DNA of 15,287 nucleotides, taken from positions 1 to 15,287 of the forward strand of contig JAEWWL010000030.1 of assembly GCA_023396365.1 (NCBI GenBank), read 5' to 3'. The notes beneath the pieces were generated by a model. It worked only from the letters and a program-made list of their open reading frames with translations. It was not told the DNA's origin and searched no databases. Position numbers and translations under genes: made by a program. The stretch comes from Methanobacteriota archaeon. Lineage in GTDB: Archaea > Halobacteriota > Methanomicrobia > Methanomicrobiales > Methanomicrobiaceae. This document shows positions 6,909-13,656 of the stretch, in pieces (the first letter of the stretch is position 1; each line of letters starts with the position of its first letter).

Positions 6909-6974
6909 ACAAATAAATTTTGACCGGAATCCATATTAAAAAAATGCCCCCGCAAAAATGCAGTGCCATATGTG

Positions 6975-7085
6975 AAAAATTAACAAAATCAAAAATTAAC
7001 AAATCAAAAATTAACAAATTAAAAAAATTAACAAATTAAAAATTAATAAAATCAAAAATTGACAAAATCAAAAACCAAAAAAATC
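6975..7085. repeat. AT-rich degenerate tandem repeat, about 16-bp unit, 7 copies
   Basis: The units begin at 6975, 6991, 7006, 7021, 7038, 7054 and 7070, with lengths 16, 15, 15, 17, 16, 16 and 16. They share the core AAAAATTAACAAAATC; the last copies have decayed. The tract lies between the end of the glutamate synthase operon and the start of the membrane protein gene, both on the minus strand. It may act as a transcription terminator, since its minus strand is rich in T runs, or it may simply be slippage-prone spacer. Confidence 0.75.
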
Positions 7086-7102
7086 AAAACAAAAAAAATG
7101 TT

Positions 7103-8119
7103 TTATTTTCCAAAACTCTTTTTTTCTGCAAGTGCTCTTATACGGGATATGTCTGTATCAACTGATACTTCAATAAAGCCCGCCTTTACAGCATTTTCAA
7201 AAAATCCAAGTCCTGTGCTGTTTCTAATAATAAGTGTGGTATAGCCTTTCGGACTTCCCACAGAGCCTGCGGAGATATCGGAATCAGCAGCGCTCAGATC
7301 AGTGCATATCCTGCATCCGGGCCGGACTGCATCCTCAAGTTCATCAAGAGGAATATTTACAACTGTGCCGTCGTTTAAATTTACCTCAAGTTTTCCTTTT
7401 ATGTCCATCCTTTCAATATCCCATGAATTAATATTCAGCCGGGATTTTAGTTTACCCTGAGTTAACTTCTGATAATCAAAAACTTCCGTGCAGAAAAGTC
7501 CGAAGATTAAGCGTACAGCCTTTCCAAAAGGCATTACGAGATCGTTTTCACTCTCCTTCATAAGCCTTAATGCCGATACTGCACAGGGTGTTGCAACAAC
7601 TGCAATATTTCTGCATTTCTTCTTTACAACAGCCTCGGAAAGTGCCATAAGAACAGGAGTCCACCAGCTGTACCTGCTCCCTGCTGATGCAGTCAGTGCC
7701 TCTTTTGAGGTTATCAGAACTGACTGCGGTTTTTTTGTCCAGCTGTCATGTGATACAGTTACAACTGCATCAATTATGCCCTTTTCAAGTGCAGCTGCAA
7801 GTATTGCTGTAACTGCACCGCCGCTTTGTTTATTGGGAATTTCAGCAGAAGACTTTGCAGCTTTTATTGCGATATATTCACCAAACAGCTCCCTTTTCTT
7901 CTCCGCAGCATTTGTTCCCGGGCATACGGAATAGCATGCCCCGCATTTTACAGAGTCTGATAAATCCTTGCAGTATCCTGTGTTTACAGGCTGTTTATTA
8001 TCGGATTCTGGAAAAACAATTGCTTCGGCCGGGCATACTGCACAGCATGCACCGCAGCCCGAGCATTTGCCAGTGTCCCACACTTCCTCTTTTAGGTTTT
8101 CATAATTTATTCGTGGCAT
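7103..8119 (-). CDS. FrhB-family iron-sulfur flavoprotein, probable F420H2-oxidising subunit of glutamate synthase
   Basis: The 338-residue protein begins with two ferredoxin-type clusters: CSGCGACCAVCP at 19-30, and Cys50 with CGACYSVCP at 59-67. It continues into an FrhB/FdhB domain: NKQSGGAVTAILAAALEKG near 96-114, ATPCAVSALR at 176-185, and the C-terminal signature RPGCRICTDLSAADSDISAG at about 266-285. FrhB, FpoF and FdhB use this fold with FAD to pass electrons between coenzyme F420 and iron-sulfur clusters. It is the last gene of the glutamate synthase operon, five bases after the GXGXG gene. It could therefore take electrons from F420H2 and hand them to the ferredoxin-like domain of the synthase core, replacing the NADPH-oxidising GltD subunit. 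F420 specificity is inferred from the family; ferredoxin-only use is possible. Confidence 0.88.
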   Translation of the reverse strand: MPRINYENLKEEVWDTGKCSGCGACCAVCPAEAIVFPESDNKQPVNTGYCKDLSDSVKCGACYSVCPGTNAAEKKRELFGEYIAIKAAKSSAEIPNKQSGGAVTAILAAALEKGIIDAVVTVSHDSWTKKPQSVLITSKEALTASAGSRYSWWTPVLMALSEAVVKKKCRNIAVVATPCAVSALRLMKESENDLVMPFGKAVRLIFGLFCTEVFDYQKLTQGKLKSRLNINSWDIERMDIKGKLEVNLNDGTVVNIPLDELEDAVRPGCRICTDLSAADSDISAGSVGSPKGYTTLIIRNSTGLGFFENAVKAGFIEVSVDTDISRIRALAEKKSFGK

Positions 8120-8124
8120 CTTTT

Positions 8125-8871
8125 TTACTCCCAGCAGTATTTGTTTGCAAACGGTCTCGGTCCGGATGGAACAACCTTTACAAATCCGGATTTCATTATA
8201 TCTGCTTCGTCAAAACCAAAATATTTTGAGAAGTTTTCGATAAAGGGTTTTATATCATCAAAATCCTCTTTTGAAAGCTTCTCTTTTTTTGCTCCTATCC
8301 CAAGAACCGACTCATCAACATCTCCCCTGATGATAATTTTGCCGCCATGAATTCCGCTTCCAACACCTCTGTCCTTAACAGGTGATTGATTGTTTAAACC
8401 AAGGACTATCAAAAGCCCTCCTGCCATGTATTCGCCAAGAAATGCACGGGCGCATCCGCCAACAACAAGGACCGGCCTTTTTGTCTGGTATTCCTTCATG
8501 TGTATTCCGCCGCGGTAGCCGATGTTGTCCCTTACATACACTTCGCCGCCTCTCATGCTGTGAGCGGGAGTATCGCCGCAGCTTCCGTGAATTATAATTT
8601 TTCCACAGTCCATTGTATTGCCCGGCGAGTTGTCGCAGTTTCCGGACACCTCAACAGACGGCCCGCTCATAAACATTCCAAGGTCTCCGCCGGGGACACC
8701 GTTTACTTTTATCCTGACATTGTCTCCGCGAAGACCGTTTCCGATAAAGCGCTGGCCTAAGATATTGTCCAGAGTTATCTCCTCAGCACCCTCTAAGACT
8801 GCCTTTCTGATCATTTTGTTTAAAGGGGTGTAGTGAAGGCCTTTTGCATCTATTAGCACATTTTTTGTCAT
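8125..8871 (-). CDS. Glutamate synthase GXGXG (alpha subunit domain 3) protein
   Basis: This 248-residue protein corresponds to the C-terminal right-handed beta-helix of bacterial GltB, here as a separate gene. Repeating glycine-rich turns run from about 30 to 185: GNGLRGDNVRIKVNGVPGG, FMSGPSVEVSGNC, DCGKIIIHGSCGDTPAHSMR, GGEVYVRDNIGYRGG and GGKIIIRGDVDESVLG. In glutamate synthase this domain is structural, holding the amidotransferase and FMN domains so that ammonia can tunnel between them. The about 60-residue C-terminal tail, ending in SGPRPFANKYCWE, extends past the helix. It starts four bases after the stop of the synthase core gene, with a GGAGC element as ribosome binding site, and ends five bases before the FrhB-like gene. 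Similar stand-alone proteins also occur beside formylmethanofuran dehydrogenase (FwdC), but the neighbours here make glutamate synthase the clear choice. Confidence 0.92.
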   Translation of the reverse strand: MTKNVLIDAKGLHYTPLNKMIRKAVLEGAEEITLDNILGQRFIGNGLRGDNVRIKVNGVPGGDLGMFMSGPSVEVSGNCDNSPGNTMDCGKIIIHGSCGDTPAHSMRGGEVYVRDNIGYRGGIHMKEYQTKRPVLVVGGCARAFLGEYMAGGLLIVLGLNNQSPVKDRGVGSGIHGGKIIIRGDVDESVLGIGAKKEKLSKEDFDDIKPFIENFSKYFGFDEADIMKSGFVKVVPSGPRPFANKYCWE

Positions 8872-8875
8872 ATTC

Positions 8876-10387
8876 TCATGCTCCGACCATCTTTACATCA
8901 AGCACATTCATTATTCCCTCGTCAAGCATGTAGCCGCGAAGGCGGTCACGGTTTCCGCGAAGGCTTTCTATTGAGTTGATTCCGGCAGCACCCATCAGTT
9001 CTGAGAGTTCAAGTGTCCAGCCCTTAATCAGGTTTGAAACATTTTTTGCATTCTCGTCCGGATTTAACCTGCTTACAAGATCCTGCCTTTGGGTTGCAAT
9101 TCCCCACGGGCATAAGCCTTTGTAGCATGAGCCGCATACGCGGCATCCCATTGAAACGAGTGCGGCTGTGCCGATGTAGACTGCATCCGCACCAAGTGCA
9201 ATTATTTTTGTTAAGTCTGCACTGTTTCGAATTCCGCCGCTTGCGATTACAGATATCTCATTTCTGACGCCCTGATCTCGTAATTTTGAATCTATTGCGG
9301 CAACTGCGGCTTCTATCGGAATTCCCACGTTGTCACGAAAAACCTTTGGTGTAGCACCTGATCCTCCGCGGAATCCGTCAACTACTACTGCATCTGCAGA
9401 TGAGCGTGCAATTCCTGCGGCAACCGCTGCAGCGTTGTGGACTGCGGCTATCTTTACAAAGACAGGCTTTTTCCATTCGGTTGCTTCTTTTAAGCTTCTT
9501 ACAAGCTGTGCCAGATCCTCGATGCTGTAGATGTCGTGATGCGGGGCAGGGCTTATTGCATCGCTGTGAAGCGGAATCATCCTCGTCTTTGAGACATCCT
9601 CTGATACTTTTTCACCAGGCAGGTGTCCGCCTATTCCCGGCTTTGCACCCTGTCCGATTTTTATTTCAATTGCAGCGCCGCGTTCGAGATAATTTATATC
9701 AACGCCAAAGCGCCCTGATGCAATCTGGACAATCATGCTGTTCTGGTAAGGGTATAATGCCTCATGCAGTCCGCCTTCGCCTGTGCCCATGAATGTTCCG
9801 ATCTCTCTGGCAGCTTTTGCCATTGCAAGCTGTGCATTAAGTGAGATTGCACCATAGCTCATATGACCTATCATGATTGGCGTCTCAAGCTTTAAGTTTG
9901 GAGAAAGTCTGGTTTTGAGGTCATAATCGCCTGATTTATTTTTTGACACCTCTATTCTCCCCGGCTTTTTTCCAAGATATGTCCTAAGCTCCATCGGCTC
10001 ACGAAGCGGATCGATGCTTGGGTTTGTAACCTGGCATGCGTCAAGAACGAGGCTGTCAAATATTATCGGATATTCTGCTGCATTTCCCATCCCTGAAAGT
10101 ATTATCTGCCCGGTTCTGGCCTGTTTATAGATATCCTCTCTTACATCGCGTGTCCAGACGGGATGGTAGCGGTAATCATTAGGCTTCTCATGCAGTGTTA
10201 TTGCATCGCGGGGGCACATTGCAATACACCTGTGGCAGGCAGTGCATTTTTTAGAATCCGGAATTATCATCTGGCCTTCGCGCCTGAAAACCTCATATGA
10301 GCAGTTTTCAATACAGCGTTCACAGAGCATGCATTGTGAGTTGTCAATGCTTATTTTGTATTTTACCGGAGTGCTTCCAATAGTCAT
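8876..10387 (-). CDS. gltB: Archaeal glutamate synthase core: two [4Fe-4S] ferredoxin domain plus FMN barrel
   Basis: The 503-residue protein has an N-terminal bacterial-ferredoxin domain with two [4Fe-4S] motifs, CMLCERCIENC (19-29) and CTACHRCIAMCP (48-59). A glutamate synthase central FMN-binding barrel spans about 80-480. Family signatures are IGHMSYGAISLNAQLAMAKA (173-192), GTGEGG (201-206), KIGQGAKPGIGGHLPGEKV (243-261), VVDGFRGGSGATP (335-347), ASGGIRNSADL (382-392) and the cluster-binding GCRVCGSCYKGLCPWGIATQ (414-433; Cys415, 418, 421, 426). It reduces 2-iminoglutarate, made from 2-oxoglutarate and ammonia, to glutamate. The amidotransferase and GXGXG parts of bacterial GltB are encoded on either side. 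The ATG overlaps the upstream stop by four bases (ATGA), with GGGAG as ribosome binding site. Confidence 0.95.
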   Translation of the reverse strand: MTIGSTPVKYKISIDNSQCMLCERCIENCSYEVFRREGQMIIPDSKKCTACHRCIAMCPRDAITLHEKPNDYRYHPVWTRDVREDIYKQARTGQIILSGMGNAAEYPIIFDSLVLDACQVTNPSIDPLREPMELRTYLGKKPGRIEVSKNKSGDYDLKTRLSPNLKLETPIMIGHMSYGAISLNAQLAMAKAAREIGTFMGTGEGGLHEALYPYQNSMIVQIASGRFGVDINYLERGAAIEIKIGQGAKPGIGGHLPGEKVSEDVSKTRMIPLHSDAISPAPHHDIYSIEDLAQLVRSLKEATEWKKPVFVKIAAVHNAAAVAAGIARSSADAVVVDGFRGGSGATPKVFRDNVGIPIEAAVAAIDSKLRDQGVRNEISVIASGGIRNSADLTKIIALGADAVYIGTAALVSMGCRVCGSCYKGLCPWGIATQRQDLVSRLNPDENAKNVSNLIKGWTLELSELMGAAGINSIESLRGNRDRLRGYMLDEGIMNVLDVKMVGA

Positions 10388-11436
10388 TTTCTGACTCTCC
10401 CTATCACAGGTTCACCTGCACCAGGCATCCAGATGCAGTCAAATTTATTCTCCATTGTCCTGATTGCCGCCTCTTCACTTGATATGTAGAGGCAGTCGCC
10501 TGATTCTGCGGCAACCATCGGGCGCAGTTTAATTCTGTCGGTAAAGCCGACAATACCTTGTGGTTTTGCAATTACTATCGCAAACGGACCGTTCATCATT
10601 GCAGAGCCATATGCCATTCGAAAAGCGCAGTGAAGCTTTTTGTCATGCTCAGGCATTTTGTCTATTTCATCCCAGAAAGGCGGTGCAAGAGCTTTTACTG
10701 CAAATTCGTCAGAGAGCCCGTGCCTTCTTTGAAGAAGATCAGATAAGTATGCGACAACCTCTGTGTCGGTTTTCATTGTGCATTTGTATCCAAAACTTTC
10801 AATATAACGGCGGTTTGTTCCGTATGATGTGATTTCACCGTTGTGAATAACGCTTCTGTCAAGAAGATTAAAGGGATGTGCACCGCCCCACCAGCCTGAG
10901 GTATTTGTCGGATACCTGTTATGCCCCATCCAGATATATCCTTCATAATCTTCTATTCTGTAGAAATTTGCAACATCTTCAGGCCAGCCCGATGCCTTGA
11001 AAATTCCGACATTCTTTCCTGAAGAGTAGATTAATGCACCCCTGATTTCAGTGTTGACCTTGTTTACAAGATTTATTACAGCATCATTTTCAAGAGAGCA
11101 TTTTCCGGCCAGCAGGCTTTTGTCGGGTTTGAAAAAGTATCTCCATGGAATGTGCACTTTTTTAAGCCTGTCCTGCTCATATGTCGGAATTTCTTCTGCA
11201 TATTCTATCTCACCCCATTTGTTGAGGAGTGATTCAACCTCAATTTTTGGCTCCACAAGGTTGTCATAGAATACATGGAGGGCATAGTAGTCCTTAAAAT
11301 CGGGATATACTCCGTATGCAGCATATCCTGCACCTTCGCCGCTGCCTCTTTCATTCATCAGTGAAAGGGCATTTTTTATAGATTCTCCTGTCATTAAATT
11401 TTTGGAGCGGTCTATAACACTGATAATTCCACACAT
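10384..11436 (-). CDS. Class II glutamine amidotransferase subunit of glutamate synthase
   Basis: The 350-residue Ntn-type amidotransferase starts MCGIISVIDR, so Cys2 becomes the N-terminal nucleophile after methionine removal; this fixes the start codon. Other active-site segments are GHNRYPTNT (171-179), HNGE (198-201) and TDTE (223-226). It releases ammonia from glutamine for the FMN subunit. An insertion-like region at about 45-130 (FKDYYALHVFYDNL to NLVNKV) separates the first strand from the core, as in archaeal stand-alone GltB N-terminal domains. It is the promoter-proximal gene of the four-gene operon and overlaps the synthase core by four bases. Upstream lie a TATA-like element and a perfect GGAA-N6-TTCC operator, so nitrogen control through NrpR is expected. 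Confidence 0.93.
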   Translation of the reverse strand: MCGIISVIDRSKNLMTGESIKNALSLMNERGSGEGAGYAAYGVYPDFKDYYALHVFYDNLVEPKIEVESLLNKWGEIEYAEEIPTYEQDRLKKVHIPWRYFFKPDKSLLAGKCSLENDAVINLVNKVNTEIRGALIYSSGKNVGIFKASGWPEDVANFYRIEDYEGYIWMGHNRYPTNTSGWWGGAHPFNLLDRSVIHNGEITSYGTNRRYIESFGYKCTMKTDTEVVAYLSDLLQRRHGLSDEFAVKALAPPFWDEIDKMPEHDKKLHCAFRMAYGSAMMNGPFAIVIAKPQGIVGFTDRIKLRPMVAAESGDCLYISSEEAAIRTMENKFDCIWMPGAGEPVIGRVRK

Positions 11437-11504
11437 CTTCGTTCACATTTCCTGTGTAATGCTTCTCTTACATTTTAATTTGACATACTAAAGTAAGATA
11501 TAGG

Positions 11505-11517
11505 TAATATATATAAC
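11505..11517 (-). promoter_or_regulatory. TATA-like element of the glutamate synthase operon
   Basis: Read on the minus strand this is AGTTATATATATTA, about 70 bases before the amidotransferase ATG, with the NrpR-type palindrome 6 bp upstream. A repressor bound there would cover the BRE region next to the TATA box and block TFB/TBP or polymerase loading. Confidence 0.6.
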
Positions 11518-11522
11518 TATAT

Positions 11523-11536
11523 GGAAATAAACTTCC
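11523..11536. promoter_or_regulatory. NrpR operator (GGAA-N6-TTCC) of the glutamate synthase operon
   Basis: GGAA ATAAAC TTCC is a perfect match to the GGAA-N6-TTCC operator established for NrpR in Methanococcus maripaludis. It lies immediately upstream of the TATA-like element of the glutamate synthase operon. A second copy with a similar spacer (ACATAC, four of six identical) lies before amt, and the window itself encodes NrpR proteins. Confidence 0.8.
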
Positions 11537-11855
11537 GACCTAAACAGGAGAAGAAAATTAAAAACAATAAATTATTTAAAAAAATACATCTGCCCGGAAA
11601 AAAATAAAATTTGCACAGGGATTATTTTTTAAATTTATTCAAAAATTATCGAAATAGAAAAATTTTTTTCAACAATTGTCATCTGCGCGCAAATAAAAAA
11701 TTACAGGCAAAAAAAATTCCCGCAAAAATTTTTTTCACAAATAACCAAAAATTAAAAAAAAATTGAATTTAATCAGATTAAATTAAAAAAATGCCTTATT
11801 TTATTTTTTCAGATTTTAAATTTTCACTGTTCCAATAGATACATTTATCCAAGGT

Positions 11856-11869
11856 GGAAACATACTTCC
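11856..11869. promoter_or_regulatory. NrpR operator (GGAA-N6-TTCC) of amt-glnK
   Basis: GGAA ACATAC TTCC, perfect palindrome half-sites with the canonical six-base spacer, about 100 bp before the amt start. It sits 22 bp upstream of the TATA-like CATATATG, and downstream of an alternative A/T element near 11839-11848. Which promoter is used decides whether the repressor blocks TBP or polymerase. Confidence 0.8.
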
Positions 11870-11888
11870 TTCTAACACATTACTCAGG

Positions 11889-11925
11889 CTTCATATATGC
11901 TTTCAGCGCATAGGAAAGCATGAAG
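11889..11925. repeat. Imperfect inverted repeat overlapping the amt TATA region
   Basis: Left arm CTTCAT (11889-11894) plus GCTTTC (11899-11904), right arm GAAAGC (11914-11919) plus ATGAAG (11920-11925). Twelve paired positions are broken only by a four-base ATAT bulge, with a nine-base loop. The bulge is part of the putative TATA box CATATATG (11892-11899). It may be a second protein-binding site; if transcription starts upstream it would fold in the mRNA leader. Confidence 0.5.
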
Positions 11926-11969
11926 TTTTCTGCATGTAATGTGGGGAATAATGGAGCAGAGCTGAAAAA

Positions 11970-13163
11970 ATGATAGATAGTGGGGATACAGCGTTTGTCA
12001 TAATCTGTACAGCAATGGTCATGCTGATGACTCCGGGTGTCGGACTTTTCTATGGTGGAATGGTCCGTAAAAAGAGTATTATCTCCATGATAACGCTGGC
12101 CTTTGTGGCATTTGCTGTTGTTAGCATCCAGTGGGTGCTGTTTGGATATTCGCTGGCTTTTGGAACAGATATCGGAGGTTTCATCGGCGGACTTGATTAT
12201 GTTTTTTTAAACGGAGTCGGTCTTGACGGTGAAGGTATACCTGACATACTGTTCATGGTTTTCCAGCTTGTCTTTGCAGGATTAACTCTTGCAATTCTGA
12301 CATCAGGTTTTGCTGAAAGGATAAAACTTGGATCGTTTATAGTGTTTGGCCTGTTATGGACAACTCTTGTGTATGATCCGCTTGCACACTGGGCATGGGG
12401 CGGCGGCTGGGCATCACAGCTTGGCGCACTTGACTTTGCAGGAGGAACAGTTGTTCATATAAGCTCCGGATTTGGAGCACTTGCAGCCGCACTTGTGATT
12501 GGAAACCGTCTTGGTTTTGGCCAGGAATCCATGAAGCCTTCAAATATTCCTCTGACCCTTCTTGGAGGAGCTCTGCTTTGGTTCGGCTGGTTTGGATTTA
12601 ACGCCGGCAGCGAACTTGCAGCTGACGGAATCGCCGCAAATGCTTTTGTGGTAACAAACATTGCTGCTGCCGCAGGAGCACTGGCATGGATGGGAGCATC
12701 ATCAATTAACGGAAAACCAAGCTCACTTGGATTGATATCAGGAGCTGTTGCAGGACTTGTTGCAATAACACCGGCCGCAGGTTTTGTGAATGCATCATCT
12801 GCAATCGTAATCGGATTTATTGCAGGAATACTCTGTTATGCAGCACTGCTGTTTCGTTCCAGGAAAGGTCTTGACGAATCACTCGATGCATGGGCAATAC
12901 ACGGTGTCGGAGGATTCTTCGGTGCAATTGCAACAGGCATCTTCTGTACTGCTGCAATCGGCGGAGTTGACGGACTCATTTACGGCAATGCATCGCAGCT
13001 CTTCATACAGATAGTCGATGCAGTGGCAGCAATGGCATATGCCTTTGTTGTAACTTATGTGCTTGCACTGGTCGTTGACAAGACAATCGGCCTTCGTGTT
13101 GATGAGGATGAGGAGTATGTCGGACTTGACATATCACTGCATGGAGAGTCCACACAGATCTGA
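11970..13163 (+). CDS. amt: Ammonium transporter Amt
   Basis: This 397-residue protein has about eleven membrane helices and the Amt/Rh signatures: MTPGVGLFYGGMVRKK (20-35), YDPLAHWAWGGGW (135-147) with the recruitment-site Asp136, GGTVVHISSGFGAL (158-171) with twin-histidine His163, and AIHGVGGFFGAI (309-320) with His311. The short cytoplasmic C-terminal tail (GLRVDEDEEYVGLDISLHGE) keeps the region that couples subunits and binds GlnK. It conducts ammonium into the cell as a trimer and is blocked by deuridylylated or effector-free GlnK. glnK follows after 12 bases, the usual linkage. The ATG at 11970 has only a distant GGAG (11953-11956); no upstream in-frame start improves the signature. 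Expression is probably induced under nitrogen limitation through the NrpR operator at 11856-11869. Confidence 0.97.
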   Translation: MIDSGDTAFVIICTAMVMLMTPGVGLFYGGMVRKKSIISMITLAFVAFAVVSIQWVLFGYSLAFGTDIGGFIGGLDYVFLNGVGLDGEGIPDILFMVFQLVFAGLTLAILTSGFAERIKLGSFIVFGLLWTTLVYDPLAHWAWGGGWASQLGALDFAGGTVVHISSGFGALAAALVIGNRLGFGQESMKPSNIPLTLLGGALLWFGWFGFNAGSELAADGIAANAFVVTNIAAAAGALAWMGASSINGKPSSLGLISGAVAGLVAITPAAGFVNASSAIVIGFIAGILCYAALLFRSRKGLDESLDAWAIHGVGGFFGAIATGIFCTAAIGGVDGLIYGNASQLFIQIVDAVAAMAYAFVVTYVLALVVDKTIGLRVDEDEEYVGLDISLHGESTQI

Positions 13164-13175
13164 GGTGTAATTGAA

Positions 13176-13493
13176 ATGAAGATGATTGAAGCAATTATTC
13201 GTCCTGAAAAGCTTGAAAAGGTTTCAGATGCACTCATGGAAAAAGGATTTCATGCAATGACAGTCAGTGACGTTCGCGGCAGAGGCGCCCAGCGTGGAAT
13301 AGCACTTCAGTTTCGTGGAAAGGAGATACTTGTCAATCTTATCCCAAAAGTTAAGATTGAGATAGCAGTCCCAAAGGAGGCTTGCGAAGAAGTAATTGAA
13401 ATCATACGGCAGAATGCCTATACCGGAAAGAACGGGGACGGAAAACTGTTCCTGTACGACATTGAGAAGATAATAGAAGTAAGAACCAGATAA
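13176..13493 (+). CDS. glnK: PII nitrogen regulatory protein GlnK
   Basis: The 105-residue PII protein aligns without gaps to E. coli GlnK. Conserved are Arg9/Lys12, Gly37, Gln39 and Lys58 (2-oxoglutarate and ATP contacts), Arg47 of the T-loop tip that plugs the Amt pore, TGKNGDGK at 83-90, and Arg103. It senses 2-oxoglutarate and ATP/ADP and closes the Amt channel. Differences are Ile51 in place of the uridylylated Tyr51, Phe46 in place of Tyr46, Glu101 in place of an ATP-binding Arg101, and a C-terminus ending right after the last beta-strand. Loss of Tyr51 fits archaea, which generally lack GlnD-type uridylylation. It starts 12 bases after amt behind a GGTG element at 13164-13167, so the two genes share a transcript. 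NifI proteins were considered, but linkage to amt favours GlnK. Confidence 0.95.
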   Translation: MKMIEAIIRPEKLEKVSDALMEKGFHAMTVSDVRGRGAQRGIALQFRGKEILVNLIPKVKIEIAVPKEACEEVIEIIRQNAYTGKNGDGKLFLYDIEKIIEVRTR

Positions 13494-13542
13494 ATCCGGT
13501 GCCAAAAAAAATAATTTGAAAACTCTGAAAGAAAAATATGAG

Positions 13543-13578
13543 GGCTTTGTTTTTCGAAAAAAAATAAAGCCTTCCCTG
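13543..13578 (+). terminator. Hairpin plus T-rich tract after glnK
   Basis: GGCTTT (13543-13548) pairs with AAAGCC (13566-13571). Inside it, TTTTT and GAAAAA can extend the stem. A T-rich stretch follows (CTGTATTTTTC, up to about 13586). It sits 50 bases after the glnK stop and well before the next start codon, so it likely ends the amt-glnK transcript. Confidence 0.5.
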
Positions 13579-13656
13579 TATTTTTCTTATCAGATTAATC
13601 AAAATCAAAAATTTTGTTTTGGTATCAGAACCAAAAGTCTGGGGGAGTTGATTAAA

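Larger units (their letters stand above)
11437..11969. other. 533-bp AT-rich divergent regulatory spacer between glutamate synthase operon and amt-glnK
   Basis: The spacer contains both operon promoters, two GGAA-N6-TTCC palindromes, and an inverted repeat at 11889-11925. Between them is a middle section of about 300 bp (roughly 11540-11840) made of A and T runs with very few G or C. I found no gene or RNA structure in that section. Its length is large compared with the 0-150 bp spacers elsewhere in the window. Confidence 0.7.

Noticed and set aside
11939..11965. Eight-codon minigene MWGIMEQS just before amt
   Set aside because: It is too short to distinguish from chance, and no ribosome binding site is well placed for it.
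13516..13656. A 47-codon N-terminal extension of the HEAT-repeat gene
   Set aside because: It crosses the probable glnK terminator hairpin, encodes low-complexity sequence, and the ATG at 13657 has the strong ribosome binding site.
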